Source of the DNA: Desulfovibrio sp.
GTDB taxonomy: Bacteria > Desulfobacterota > Desulfovibrionia > Desulfovibrionales > Desulfovibrionaceae
DNA: 64,000 bases
Assembly: GCA_017450275.1 (NCBI GenBank)
Contig: JAFSVD010000064.1
Location: 1 to 64,000 of the forward strand
Direction: 5' to 3'
Positions 15,988 through 23,360 of this stretch are shown here, in pieces. The translations under genes and the position numbers were made by a program. Every line of letters begins with the position of its first letter. Position 1 is the first letter of the stretch. The notes under the pieces are model-generated. The model was not told the DNA's origin, did no database searches, and was given only the letters and a program-made list of their open reading frames with translations.

Positions 15988-17952
15988 ATGCCAGAACTTG
16001 TCTATGGAGTATGGGACGGTGTGGCGGTTGATGCGCACAACAGGCCTGCGGGCATTGCGATGGATGCTCTGGATGTTTTTGACACAGACAATCCAATTGC
16101 CGTCTTGCTGAGTGACCGTGGCTTTTTGGTCTTTGACCCCCAGGTGTCCTTGCTGTGGGTCTTGCAAAAGCACTGTATGAAGGTGGCCTCAGAATCGTGC
16201 GGCAAATGTTCGCCGTGTCGAACCGGAGCCCCGCTTCTGTGCAATGCGCTGCAAAAGGCCATGACAGCAACGCATTTTGACGGATGGGACGAGGTGCGGG
16301 AGATCGCCCAGCAAATGGTTGAAACCTCGCTGTGCGGTGTGGGCAAAACAGGCCCTATCCCCCTTTTGGCCGCGATCACCCATTTTCCTGAAAAATTGGT
16401 GGCTGCCCCTGATCTGAAACACGGCTTCTTCAGCACCATGACAAGCCCCTGTATTGAGGCCTGTCCGGGTCTGGTCAATATCCCCCGCTATATCGACTAC
16501 ATCAAAGACGGCCATGCCGATTTGTCGGCCAACGTGGTTTTGCGGCACTATCCCTTTGTGGGCAGCTGCGGCAGAGTCTGTGTGCGCACCTGTGAGAGCA
16601 AGTGCAAGCGGGCGCAGGTCGATGCACCGGTTTCCATTCGCAATTTGAAACGCTTTGCTGCGGATGCGGCGCTGGCCTCAGGGGTTGTGACACCGTTTTC
16701 TGTGGACTGCTCTCGGCCTGAGCGCATTGCCATCATTGGGGCAGGTCCTGTTGGCATAACCTGTGCGTATCATTTGCTGCGCAGGGGCTATGGGGTGGAT
16801 ATCTTTGAGGCCAAGGACGAAGCCGGCGGCATGATTCGCTACGGCATTCCCATCTACCGTCTGCCCAAGGACACCTTGGGCGAAGAGGTCGGTATTGTTA
16901 CCAAGATGGGAGCCAAAATCAGCTACAACCAGAAGCTTGGCCGCGATTTTGGCATCGACGATCTCTTTGCCAAGGGCTATGCTGCGGTCTTTCTCGCCTG
17001 CGGATGCCCCAAGGGAAGCTATCTGGGCATGGAAGGCGAAGACACGAGTCTGCCCGACTATGAAAACGGCATCGATTTCCTGGAGCGCGTCTACGAGGGC
17101 GTGAAGGCCGGAGCCTCTCCTGTGCTTACAGGTGATGTCGTCATTGTCGGCGGCGGCAATGTGGCTATGGACTGCTGTCGGGCAGCGAAACGCTTGGCCA
17201 CCGGCACCGTGCATCTGATCTACCGCCGTACCGAAGCCGATGCGCCAGCCGATGCCGAAGAAATCAGCGCAGCCAAGGCCGAAGGGGTGCAGTTCCACTT
17301 CTTGTGTGGCCAAAAAGCCCTGCAAACAGACAAGGGCAAGATCACGGGCTTGGCTGTTGTGGCCATGGCGCAGACAGAGCCTGATGCGAGCGGCCGACGC
17401 GGTGTGACCCCGATTCCGGGCACAGAGAGTGTGATTCCCTGCTCCCATGTCATAGCCGCTATTGGCCAAATGACCGACAAAGCCATGCTGACAGAAAAAG
17501 ATGGTATTGCGCGAGACCGCAAACAGTGTGTGCTTGTCAATGCCGCCCAAGAGACCAACAGAGAGGGCGTGTTTGCGGCGGGCGATTGCACAGCAGGTCC
17601 CAGAGCCAAAGGGCCTACGACCCTGATCATGGGCATGGGGCAGGCCTATTTTGCCGCACGCTCCATCGATCGCTATCTCTCCCACGGCGAAGTCTCCTTC
17701 GACAGCCGGTGGCGGATGAGTGAGCTCATCAAAGACGCCCATTTGATGGACGAAGACGAATGTGTCTCCCAAAAAGTCCCCACAAAGCGTGTGGACGTGC
17801 ATGAACTGGCTCCTGCCGAGCGTGCCCAATCCTTTGACGAGGTTGAGCAGACCATGACGCAGGAAGAGGCATGGAAAGAGGCTTCGCGCTGTATGCGTTG
17901 CTATCGCATCTATTCTGTCGTGACAGCCAAGCACATTCCCGGCGGGGAATAA
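15988..17952 (+). CDS. NuoF-tail/GltD-like FAD-NAD(P) iron-sulfur oxidoreductase, hydrogenase partner
   Basis: 654 residues, two parts. Residues 1-150 resemble only the C-terminal iron-sulfur part of NuoF (SESCGKCSPCRTG and later SLCGVG supply four cysteines) and lack the FMN/NADH fold. The rest is a glutamate-synthase-small-subunit (GltD) type flavoprotein: two Cys clusters (SPCIEACPGLVNIP; GSCGRVCVRTCESKC), an FAD loop IIGAGPVGITCAYHL, an NAD(P) loop VVIVGGGNVAMDCC, and FAAGDCTAGP. AAGGAGGT precedes the ATG at 15988. The hydrogenase gene follows 11 bases downstream. Inference: it passes electrons between the hydrogenase and NAD(P), as proposed for glutamate-synthase-linked (group A2) [FeFe] hydrogenases. 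Pyridine nucleotide preference cannot be read. Confidence 0.88.
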   Translation: MPELVYGVWDGVAVDAHNRPAGIAMDALDVFDTDNPIAVLLSDRGFLVFDPQVSLLWVLQKHCMKVASESCGKCSPCRTGAPLLCNALQKAMTATHFDGWDEVREIAQQMVETSLCGVGKTGPIPLLAAITHFPEKLVAAPDLKHGFFSTMTSPCIEACPGLVNIPRYIDYIKDGHADLSANVVLRHYPFVGSCGRVCVRTCESKCKRAQVDAPVSIRNLKRFAADAALASGVVTPFSVDCSRPERIAIIGAGPVGITCAYHLLRRGYGVDIFEAKDEAGGMIRYGIPIYRLPKDTLGEEVGIVTKMGAKISYNQKLGRDFGIDDLFAKGYAAVFLACGCPKGSYLGMEGEDTSLPDYENGIDFLERVYEGVKAGASPVLTGDVVIVGGGNVAMDCCRAAKRLATGTVHLIYRRTEADAPADAEEISAAKAEGVQFHFLCGQKALQTDKGKITGLAVVAMAQTEPDASGRRGVTPIPGTESVIPCSHVIAAIGQMTDKAMLTEKDGIARDRKQCVLVNAAQETNREGVFAAGDCTAGPRAKGPTTLIMGMGQAYFAARSIDRYLSHGEVSFDSRWRMSELIKDAHLMDEDECVSQKVPTKRVDVHELAPAERAQSFDEVEQTMTQEEAWKEASRCMRCYRIYSVVTAKHIPGGE

Positions 17953-17963
17953 GGAGACCATGT

Positions 17964-19763
17964 ATGAAAGCCTATATCAACAATCGGGAATACGATTTCG
18001 AGGAAGGGGAAAGCATTCTCGCTTGTGCCCGGCGCAACAATGTCTTTATTCCCAGCCTGTGCCGTTTTGAACCCTTGAACCACGCGCCAGGCACCTGTCG
18101 CGTCTGTTTGGTGAAGGTCTGTGATGCCAAGGGCTCTCGTATTGTCACCTCCTGCGACACCCCCTTGTGTGAAGGGATGCGTGTGGACACCTTCTCCAAA
18201 GAGGTGCGCGACATGCAGCGGATGCAGGTCGAGATGATTTTAGCGGATCACCATCAAGATTGCGCTGCCTGTTCGAGACACGGGGATTGCGAACTCCAGG
18301 ATTTGGCCGAAGCGGTTGGGCTGACGAGAAACCGTTTTGCCAATATCTTGCAAAAGCCGGCAGCAGGCAGACCGGTTGACGAAAGCGCGAACGCCATGCT
18401 GCGCGATATGACCAAGTGCATACGATGTCTGCGCTGCGTCACGGTGTGCCGTGACATCCAGGGGGTTGCGGCCTTAACCGTCGATGGCAAGGGCTTGGGT
18501 TCTCATATCGGGATTGGGATGGCGCCCAACCATCAATCCTCTGCCTGCATCCAGTGTGGGCAGTGCACCTTGGTCTGCCCAACCGGTGCCCTGGCTGAGC
18601 GCGACCAAAACGATATGGTGCTCGATTATCTGAGCAATCCCGAGGTGACAACGGTCTTTAGCTTCGCGCCCTCGGTCAGAGTCTTGATGGGGGATGAATT
18701 TGGTTTTGCGCCAGGCACCAATGTTGAGGGCAAGATTGTGGCAGCGCTGCGTATGATAGGCGCTGATGTTGTCATCGACACGGATTTTGCCGCTGATGTG
18801 ACCATCATGGAAGAGGGGACAGAATTGCTTGGCCGTGTGACCAAGGGCGGGGTGCTCCCCATGTTCACCTCGTGTTGTCCTGCGTGGATCAATTTCGCGG
18901 AAAAGCATATTCCGGCCATTTTGCCCCATATTTCCACCACCCGTTCGCCCCAGGGGATTCTGGGTGCCTTGGCCAAGAGCTATTTGCCCGAAAAGATGGG
19001 TCTTGACCCCAAACGGGTGATCAATATCTCTATCATGCCCTGCATCGCGAAAAAGGACGAGGCAGCGAGACCCCAGCTTGCCAGAGACGGGGTGCGCGAT
19101 ATCGATGTCGTCATCTCAGTGCGTGAATTTTCACGGCTTTTGCGCCGTCTGGGCGTGGATTTAGCCGCTATTCCGCCAGAGCCCTTTGACAATCCCTTCA
19201 TGAGTGCCTCCACCGGAGCGGCTGTCATCTTCGGCACCACCGGCGGCGTTATGGAGGCGGCCATTCGAACCGTCTACGCGGTTGTGAACAATCGCGAATT
19301 GGCCGGGATTGAGACAACGCCTCTGCGCGGGCTTGAGGGCGTCCGCACGGCGCGTCTGGATATGGGCGAAAAACTGGGGACGGTTGAGGTCGCTGTCTGC
19401 CACGGGCTGCGCAACGCCAGGATTTTGGCGGAAGAGGTTTTGGCCGGCAAATCGCCCTATACCTTTATCGAGGTCATGGCCTGTCCCGGCGGCTGCATCG
19501 ACGGCGGTGGCAGTTGCCGCATCAAGGGCGGGTATCATCCGGCCAAGGCGCAAAAGCAGCAATCGCTCTTCACCATGGATCGCCAGATGGTCTATCGCCA
19601 ATCCCACAACAATCCCCAGGTCAAAGCCCTCTATGCCGACTATCTTGGGGCACCCAATGCGGAAAAAGCCCATCATCTGCTCCATACCCACTATACGGAC
19701 AGAAAAGATTTTCAGCATGTGACCATTGAGGAAAATATGCGGAAATTGACCCTGACAGAGTAA
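17964..19763 (+). CDS. [FeFe] hydrogenase catalytic subunit, probable group A2 type
   Basis: 599 residues. N-terminal [2Fe-2S] domain (cysteines in CRFEPL...GTCRVCLVKVC), a His/Cys cluster (HHQDCAACSRHGDC), two [4Fe-4S] motifs CIRCLRCVTVC and CIQCGQCTLVCP, then the H-cluster domain: L1 TSCCPAW at 302-308, L2 MPCIAKKDEA from 358, L3 MACPGGCIDGGGSC. Expected ligands are C305, C360, C507 and C511, with C304 as the proton-shuttle Cys. The usual L3 ends GGGQP; here it is GGGSC, adding a Cys at 518. A small-subunit-like C-terminal tail (SHNNPQVKALYADYLG, LLHTHY) is present. No signal peptide, so cytosolic. ATG at 17964 follows AAGGAG. No HydE, F or G maturase gene lies in the window. Confidence 0.93.
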   Translation: MKAYINNREYDFEEGESILACARRNNVFIPSLCRFEPLNHAPGTCRVCLVKVCDAKGSRIVTSCDTPLCEGMRVDTFSKEVRDMQRMQVEMILADHHQDCAACSRHGDCELQDLAEAVGLTRNRFANILQKPAAGRPVDESANAMLRDMTKCIRCLRCVTVCRDIQGVAALTVDGKGLGSHIGIGMAPNHQSSACIQCGQCTLVCPTGALAERDQNDMVLDYLSNPEVTTVFSFAPSVRVLMGDEFGFAPGTNVEGKIVAALRMIGADVVIDTDFAADVTIMEEGTELLGRVTKGGVLPMFTSCCPAWINFAEKHIPAILPHISTTRSPQGILGALAKSYLPEKMGLDPKRVINISIMPCIAKKDEAARPQLARDGVRDIDVVISVREFSRLLRRLGVDLAAIPPEPFDNPFMSASTGAAVIFGTTGGVMEAAIRTVYAVVNNRELAGIETTPLRGLEGVRTARLDMGEKLGTVEVAVCHGLRNARILAEEVLAGKSPYTFIEVMACPGGCIDGGGSCRIKGGYHPAKAQKQQSLFTMDRQMVYRQSHNNPQVKALYADYLGAPNAEKAHHLLHTHYTDRKDFQHVTIEENMRKLTLTE

Positions 19764-19811
19764 AAACGTTTCTTGCGAGAGCGTGCTTTTGATTTTTGAT
19801 CAAAGCAACAG

Positions 19812-19838
19812 AAAAAGCCCTCATAGAGAGGGCTTTTT
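19812..19838. terminator. Bidirectional terminator between hydrogenase and FeoB-associated gene
   Basis: The arms AAAAAGCCCTC and GAGGGCTTTTT flank a short loop, with A and T tracts on either side. It can end the hydrogenase transcript from the left and the fur-linked transcript from the right. Confidence 0.85.
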
Positions 19839-19850
19839 CATTCAGGGCGG

Positions 19851-20006
19851 CTATTTTTTACTGCACGCCATGGTTTTTGTTTTGCAATTTTTCCCGCAGC
19901 CGCAGCCGCAATCGCCTCCCTTCTGGAAGGCGGTGTAGACGCGGTGGCCAAAGAAGAGCGCTGCTGCACAAACAATGAGGACAACAAGGACATTACTCAA
20001 AGACAT
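19851..20006 (-). CDS. FeoB-associated Cys-rich membrane protein
   Basis: 51 residues, shorter than most gene-finder limits. It starts MSLSNVLVVLIVCAAALFFG, a single membrane helix, followed by a short RVYTAFQKGG linker and a cysteine-rich tail GDCGCGCGKNCKTK ending in CSKK. This is the layout of the small Cys-rich proteins usually found after feoB, thought to sit in the inner membrane and help iron(II) uptake or sense metal. Here feoA and feoB are absent; the gene lies 27 bases after a Fur-family regulator on the same strand, so it is probably iron- or metal-controlled. Family call from layout; the function of the family is not established. Confidence 0.8.
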   Translation of the reverse strand: MSLSNVLVVLIVCAAALFFGHRVYTAFQKGGDCGCGCGKNCKTKTMACSKK

Positions 20007-20033
20007 AGCATCTCTCTGGGGTTGAATGGTTTT

Positions 20034-20489
20034 TCATTCGTCGGCTTTTTTGTTCCGACACGCGGCACAGATACCATAGAGATTGTGGACATGGCCTGTG
20101 AGGATAAAACCATTTTCTGCAGCAATTTCTTTTTGGATGCTTTCTATGTTCGTATTGTAGACCTCGATGACCTTGCCGCATTGCAAACAGATAAGATGGT
20201 CATGATGACTCTTGGGATTCGCGATTTCATAGCGCGTGATATCATCACTAAAGTGGATCTCTGTCGCAAAGCCAGCTTCACAAAGAAGCTTTAATGTCCT
20301 GTACACTGTTGTCTGGCCAATGCTCGGATCTTCTTCGGAAATTATATGATAAAACTCTTCTAATGAATGATGACCTGGTAGATCGAAGAATTTACTTGCA
20401 ATTTTTTTTCTTTGGGATGTTGTATTCATTCCCTTTTGCTTCATAAATTCATAAAAATCATTAACATTAAGAGCTCTTTCTGTCGGCAT
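20034..20489 (-). CDS. Fur-family metal or peroxide regulator
   Basis: 151 residues: N-terminal winged helix (MNTTSQRKKIASKFFDL, then SIGQTTVYRTLKLLCEAG as recognition helix) and a C-terminal dimerisation domain with SHHDHLICLQCGKVIEV and GHVHNLYGICAACR. The two CxxC pairs would bind structural zinc; the HHDH and HVH histidines are regulatory-metal ligands. GGAGATC precedes the ATG. Fur, PerR and Zur cannot be separated safely by eye. The downstream FeoB-associated gene favours an iron-responsive Fur. Overlapping promoter and inverted repeat suggest autoregulation. Confidence 0.9.
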   Translation of the reverse strand: MPTERALNVNDFYEFMKQKGMNTTSQRKKIASKFFDLPGHHSLEEFYHIISEEDPSIGQTTVYRTLKLLCEAGFATEIHFSDDITRYEIANPKSHHDHLICLQCGKVIEVYNTNIESIQKEIAAENGFILTGHVHNLYGICAACRNKKADE

Positions 20490-20501
20490 AAAAGATCTCC
20501 A

Positions 20502-20531
20502 TATATACTAAAAAATGTGTTTACTCGTAAA
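20502..20531 (-). promoter_or_regulatory. Candidate promoter and operator of the Fur-family gene
   Basis: On the minus strand TTTACG (20531-20526) and TATATA (20507-20502) are separated by 18 bases. The -35 element lies in an inverted repeat TTTAC-GA-GTAAA (20520-20531), a possible binding site for the regulator itself. It does not match the 19-bp Fur box well. Confidence 0.35.
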
Positions 20532-20926
20532 TATGGAATGAAACGCGCAAGGCCACAGGGCAGTTTGCGTGCGCTCAACGGCTTTTGTCCCTTACCATAG
20601 ACGCTCTTTGCCACGGTGGCAAGCAGAAATCGTTTCAAAGGCGCCACATCCTGTGTCCTGCATCGATTGGGTGGGAGAACAGGCGTACCATAAAAGGATA
20701 CAGACTTTTGCTTGATAGTTGTATGTATATTTGTATTTGGGAAAGAGGGTTGACAGTGCATAAAAGATAACTACATATTCAAAAATAGACGCAAATCCCT
20801 TTATATTTTGCGAATGTGTTTGCAAAAGGCGGGGATTTTTGGCGGGTTTTGTGGTGTTGGCGGAAAAATCTGTCCTAATATCTTGTAATTTGATCTCTTA
20901 TCGTGTATAGAACGAGGGACTGGGGC
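20532..20926. other. 395-bp intergenic stretch, no gene supported
   Basis: Lies between divergent fur and the DMT exporter. Short open frames here lack ribosome sites and protein-like composition. Several AT-rich patches (20700-20790, 20870-20905) could carry the exporter promoter. I see no tRNA cloverleaf, riboswitch core or strong hairpin. Confidence 0.4.
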
Positions 20927-21832
20927 ATGACCAGACGCATGGCGTTGCGGGCTGCAATTCTCTTTCATCTTTTTTTGGTCTATATTTCCTGGGGCACAAC
21001 CTATATTGGCTTTCATCTGACCCTTGAAGTGGTTGGTCCCTTTTTTGCCTGTGGTTTTCGCATGGCGCTTGGCGGGCTTTTGCTCATCGTTTTGCTGCGC
21101 CTCTTTGGTTCTTGGAAGCCGTTTTCGCTTCGCGATCTTGGCCATGCCGCCTTTTTTGGGCTGTTCTTGGTTGTATGCGCGAGCGGTTTTCTGAGCTATG
21201 GTCAGCAATATGTGGCGACCTCGGTTGCCTCGCTCGTCTTTGGCGCGACGCCGCTCATGATGCTTGTGGCTGGCTGGCTCGTCTTTGGCGATGCCAAACC
21301 ACGCCCTTTGCAATGGATCGGGCTTTTGCTTGGAACGGCTTCCCTTGCCCTGCTCTCTTTGGAAAAAGAGGAGAGTGCGAGCACAAGTCTTGTTGGGATC
21401 GCCTGGATTTTGTGTGCCAGTCTGGGCTGGGTTGTTGGCTCCTTGCTGTTGCGCAAGCACCCGAGGGCAACGCTTCCGCCCCTGGAAGATTGCGGGCTCC
21501 TGCTCCTTATGGGGGGCCTGGAATGCCTTGGTATCGGGCTTGTGCTCGGTGAGCAGTACGCCATCCACACAGAAAATATCCGCCCCTCCATTGTCATTGC
21601 CTTTGGATGGATGGTCATTGGCGGAGCGATTCTCGCCTATTCGAGTTATTTTTGGCTTTTGCGCCATGTTGCCCTTGCTGTTGCGGTCTCCTATGAATAT
21701 GTGGTGCCTGTGATCGGCATTTTTCTGGGCTGGTTCTTGCTGGATGAGACGGTGAGCGTCCGTATGCTCGTCTGTGCTGCCATGGCCGTGGGTTCGGTCT
21801 TTCTCATTGTTATCCACAAGCACAGAAATTAG
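20927..21832 (+). CDS. DMT-superfamily (EamA) exporter
   Basis: 301 residues with ten predicted membrane helices in two five-helix EamA repeats. Repeat 1 holds YISWGTTYIGFH and VATSVASLVFGATPLMMLVAGW; repeat 2 holds GSLLLRKHPRA, SYEYVVPVIGIFLGWFLLDE and a final hydrophobic helix. The P-L/P-V helix breaks and the E-in-loop LLDETVS are typical of RhaT/EamA-like amino-acid or metabolite exporters. Inner membrane; substrate unknown. The frame also allows a start at 20903. The gene stands alone between a long gap and recA. Confidence 0.85.
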   Translation: MTRRMALRAAILFHLFLVYISWGTTYIGFHLTLEVVGPFFACGFRMALGGLLLIVLLRLFGSWKPFSLRDLGHAAFFGLFLVVCASGFLSYGQQYVATSVASLVFGATPLMMLVAGWLVFGDAKPRPLQWIGLLLGTASLALLSLEKEESASTSLVGIAWILCASLGWVVGSLLLRKHPRATLPPLEDCGLLLLMGGLECLGIGLVLGEQYAIHTENIRPSIVIAFGWMVIGGAILAYSSYFWLLRHVALAVAVSYEYVVPVIGIFLGWFLLDETVSVRMLVCAAMAVGSVFLIVIHKHRN

Positions 21833-21923
21833 TTCGCGAGGGCGCAAGCGCTGTGTACAAAAACGGTTGCAACGGAACACGATTTGATCCCTATTTGGTT
21901 CGCAGAGAGTGCGAGGAGGATAT

Positions 21924-23036
21924 ATGGCAAAAAAAATGGCGGCGCAGCCAGCGGCAAACGCGCGTATGGAGGCCTTGAATACGGCTTTGGTCACCATACA
22001 GCGCAAATACGGCAAGGGCTCTGTCATGAAGCTCTCGGATGAGGCGAGAGAAGACATTGAAGTGATTCCAACTGGTTCCATTGGCCTTGACCTGGCCTTG
22101 GGCGTTGGCGGTATCCCCAGAGGCCGTGTCACAGAAATCTTTGGGCCTGAATCGTCTGGCAAGACAACACTGACCTTGCACATTATCGCCGAATGCCAGA
22201 AAAAAGGCGGCACCTGCGCCTTTATCGATGCGGAACACGCCCTCGATGTGAGCTACGCGGAGAAATTGGGGGTGAAGACAGCGGATCTGCTTATTTCCCA
22301 GCCCGATTACGGCGAGCAGGCTCTCGATATCGCTGACATGCTTGTCAGATCCGGTGGGGTCGATCTTGTGGTCATCGACTCGGTTGCCGCTTTGGTGCCC
22401 CAGGCTGAACTGGAGGGGGATATGGGCGAGACCCAGGTTGGAGGGCATGCGAGGCTCATGAGCCATGCGCTTCGACGCTTAACCGGCACCATCCACCGCT
22501 CCAAGACCTCGGTGATCTTCATCAACCAGATCCGCATGAAAATAGGCACCATGGGCTACGGCAGTCCCGAGACAACCACGGGCGGCAATGCCTTGAAGTT
22601 CTATTCATCGGTCAGGCTCGATATCCGCAAGATGCAGTCGCTCAAGGACAAGGATGAGGTCTTTGGTTCCCGCACCAAGGTGAAGGTGGTCAAAAACAAG
22701 GTTTCCCCGCCCTTCCGCAGCGCCGCCTTTGACATCCTCTACGGCAAGGGGATTTCCCGGGTTGGAGAGCTCATCGACTACGGGGTGGAGGGAAAGATCA
22801 TTGAGCAAAGCGGTGCTTGGTTTGCCTTTGGGGCGGAAAAGCTTGGGCAGGGGCGTGAGAAGGTGCGTGCCTTGCTTGAGGAAAACGAAGAATTGCGCAA
22901 CGCTATCGAGGCCAAGGTCAAGGAATTTTTGGGGATGCATCCGCACGAATTTGTCCCAACCAGTGAAGAGAGCGATGAGGGGATGGATCCGCTCCCTGAG
23001 ATGGAATCCGTAACGCCACCGGCTGACGAGGAATAG
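21924..23036 (+). CDS. recA: Recombinase A (RecA)
   Basis: 370 residues. DNA strand-exchange ATPase and coprotease for LexA. Walker [10 protein letters not shown] at about 73-81, [20 protein letters not shown] (Walker B and loop L1 region), [10 protein letters not shown] and [19 protein letters not shown] (L2 region). The C-terminal tail is acidic (SEESDEGMD...PPADEE), as usual. The start follows GAGGA. No recX follows; the next gene is alaS after 324 bp. I could not recognise a LexA box upstream. Confidence 0.97.
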   Translation: MAKKMAAQPAANARMEALNTALVTIQRKYGKGSVMKLSDEAREDIEVIPTGSIGLDLALGVGGIPRGRVTEIFGPESSGKTTLTLHIIAECQKKGGTCAFIDAEHALDVSYAEKLGVKTADLLISQPDYGEQALDIADMLVRSGGVDLVVIDSVAALVPQAELEGDMGETQVGGHARLMSHALRRLTGTIHRSKTSVIFINQIRMKIGTMGYGSPETTTGGNALKFYSSVRLDIRKMQSLKDKDEVFGSRTKVKVVKNKVSPPFRSAAFDILYGKGISRVGELIDYGVEGKIIEQSGAWFAFGAEKLGQGREKVRALLEENEELRNAIEAKVKEFLGMHPHEFVPTSEESDEGMDPLPEMESVTPPADEE

Positions 23037-23360
23037 TAAGAGCCTTTGCGCTTGTCTCGATCAATGCCTTGTCGTACAAACGCCTCTATGGTGGCACTCT
23101 TTTTTGCTGTACCACAACGTATCTTGACCTACGAAGCAGCGAACGCCGTGCAAGAAGTTTGTGGCGCAGCAGGGAGAGGCCACGCACCATGGCCACGGAG
23201 CTCGTCAACAAAGAGATATCCCTCAATCATGCCATAGTTGCGAGACGAAGTTTTTCTGGTGTGACTCTTTTGTGCAGCCAAAAATCCTTGGGGCACAGAA
23301 GGGGGGAGGCGTTTTTTTTACACCCATCGCCAGCGCGTTTGGGTCTTTGAAGGAGTATGC
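23037..23360. other. 324-bp gap between recA and alaS without a supported gene
   Basis: Short open frames on both strands have Arg/Ser/Cys-rich products and no ribosome sites. The segment is neither AT-rich nor repetitive, so it may hold a regulatory leader or small RNA for alaS, but no classical terminator, tRNA-like fold or known riboswitch was recognised. The alaS ribosome site (GGAG) is at its right end. Confidence 0.4.

Noticed and set aside
16678..17961. 427-codon minus-strand open frame opposite the GltD-like flavoprotein
   Set aside because: Cys/His/Gly-rich mirror of FAD and NAD(P) motifs; no start context.
21833..21923. LexA/SOS box upstream of recA
   Set aside because: No palindrome close to the known deltaproteobacterial or enterobacterial LexA consensus was found by eye.
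20801..22213. 470-codon minus-strand open frame opposite the DMT exporter
   Set aside because: Low-complexity Lys/Asn/Gln/Pro-rich product on the antisense strand of two clear genes; shadow.
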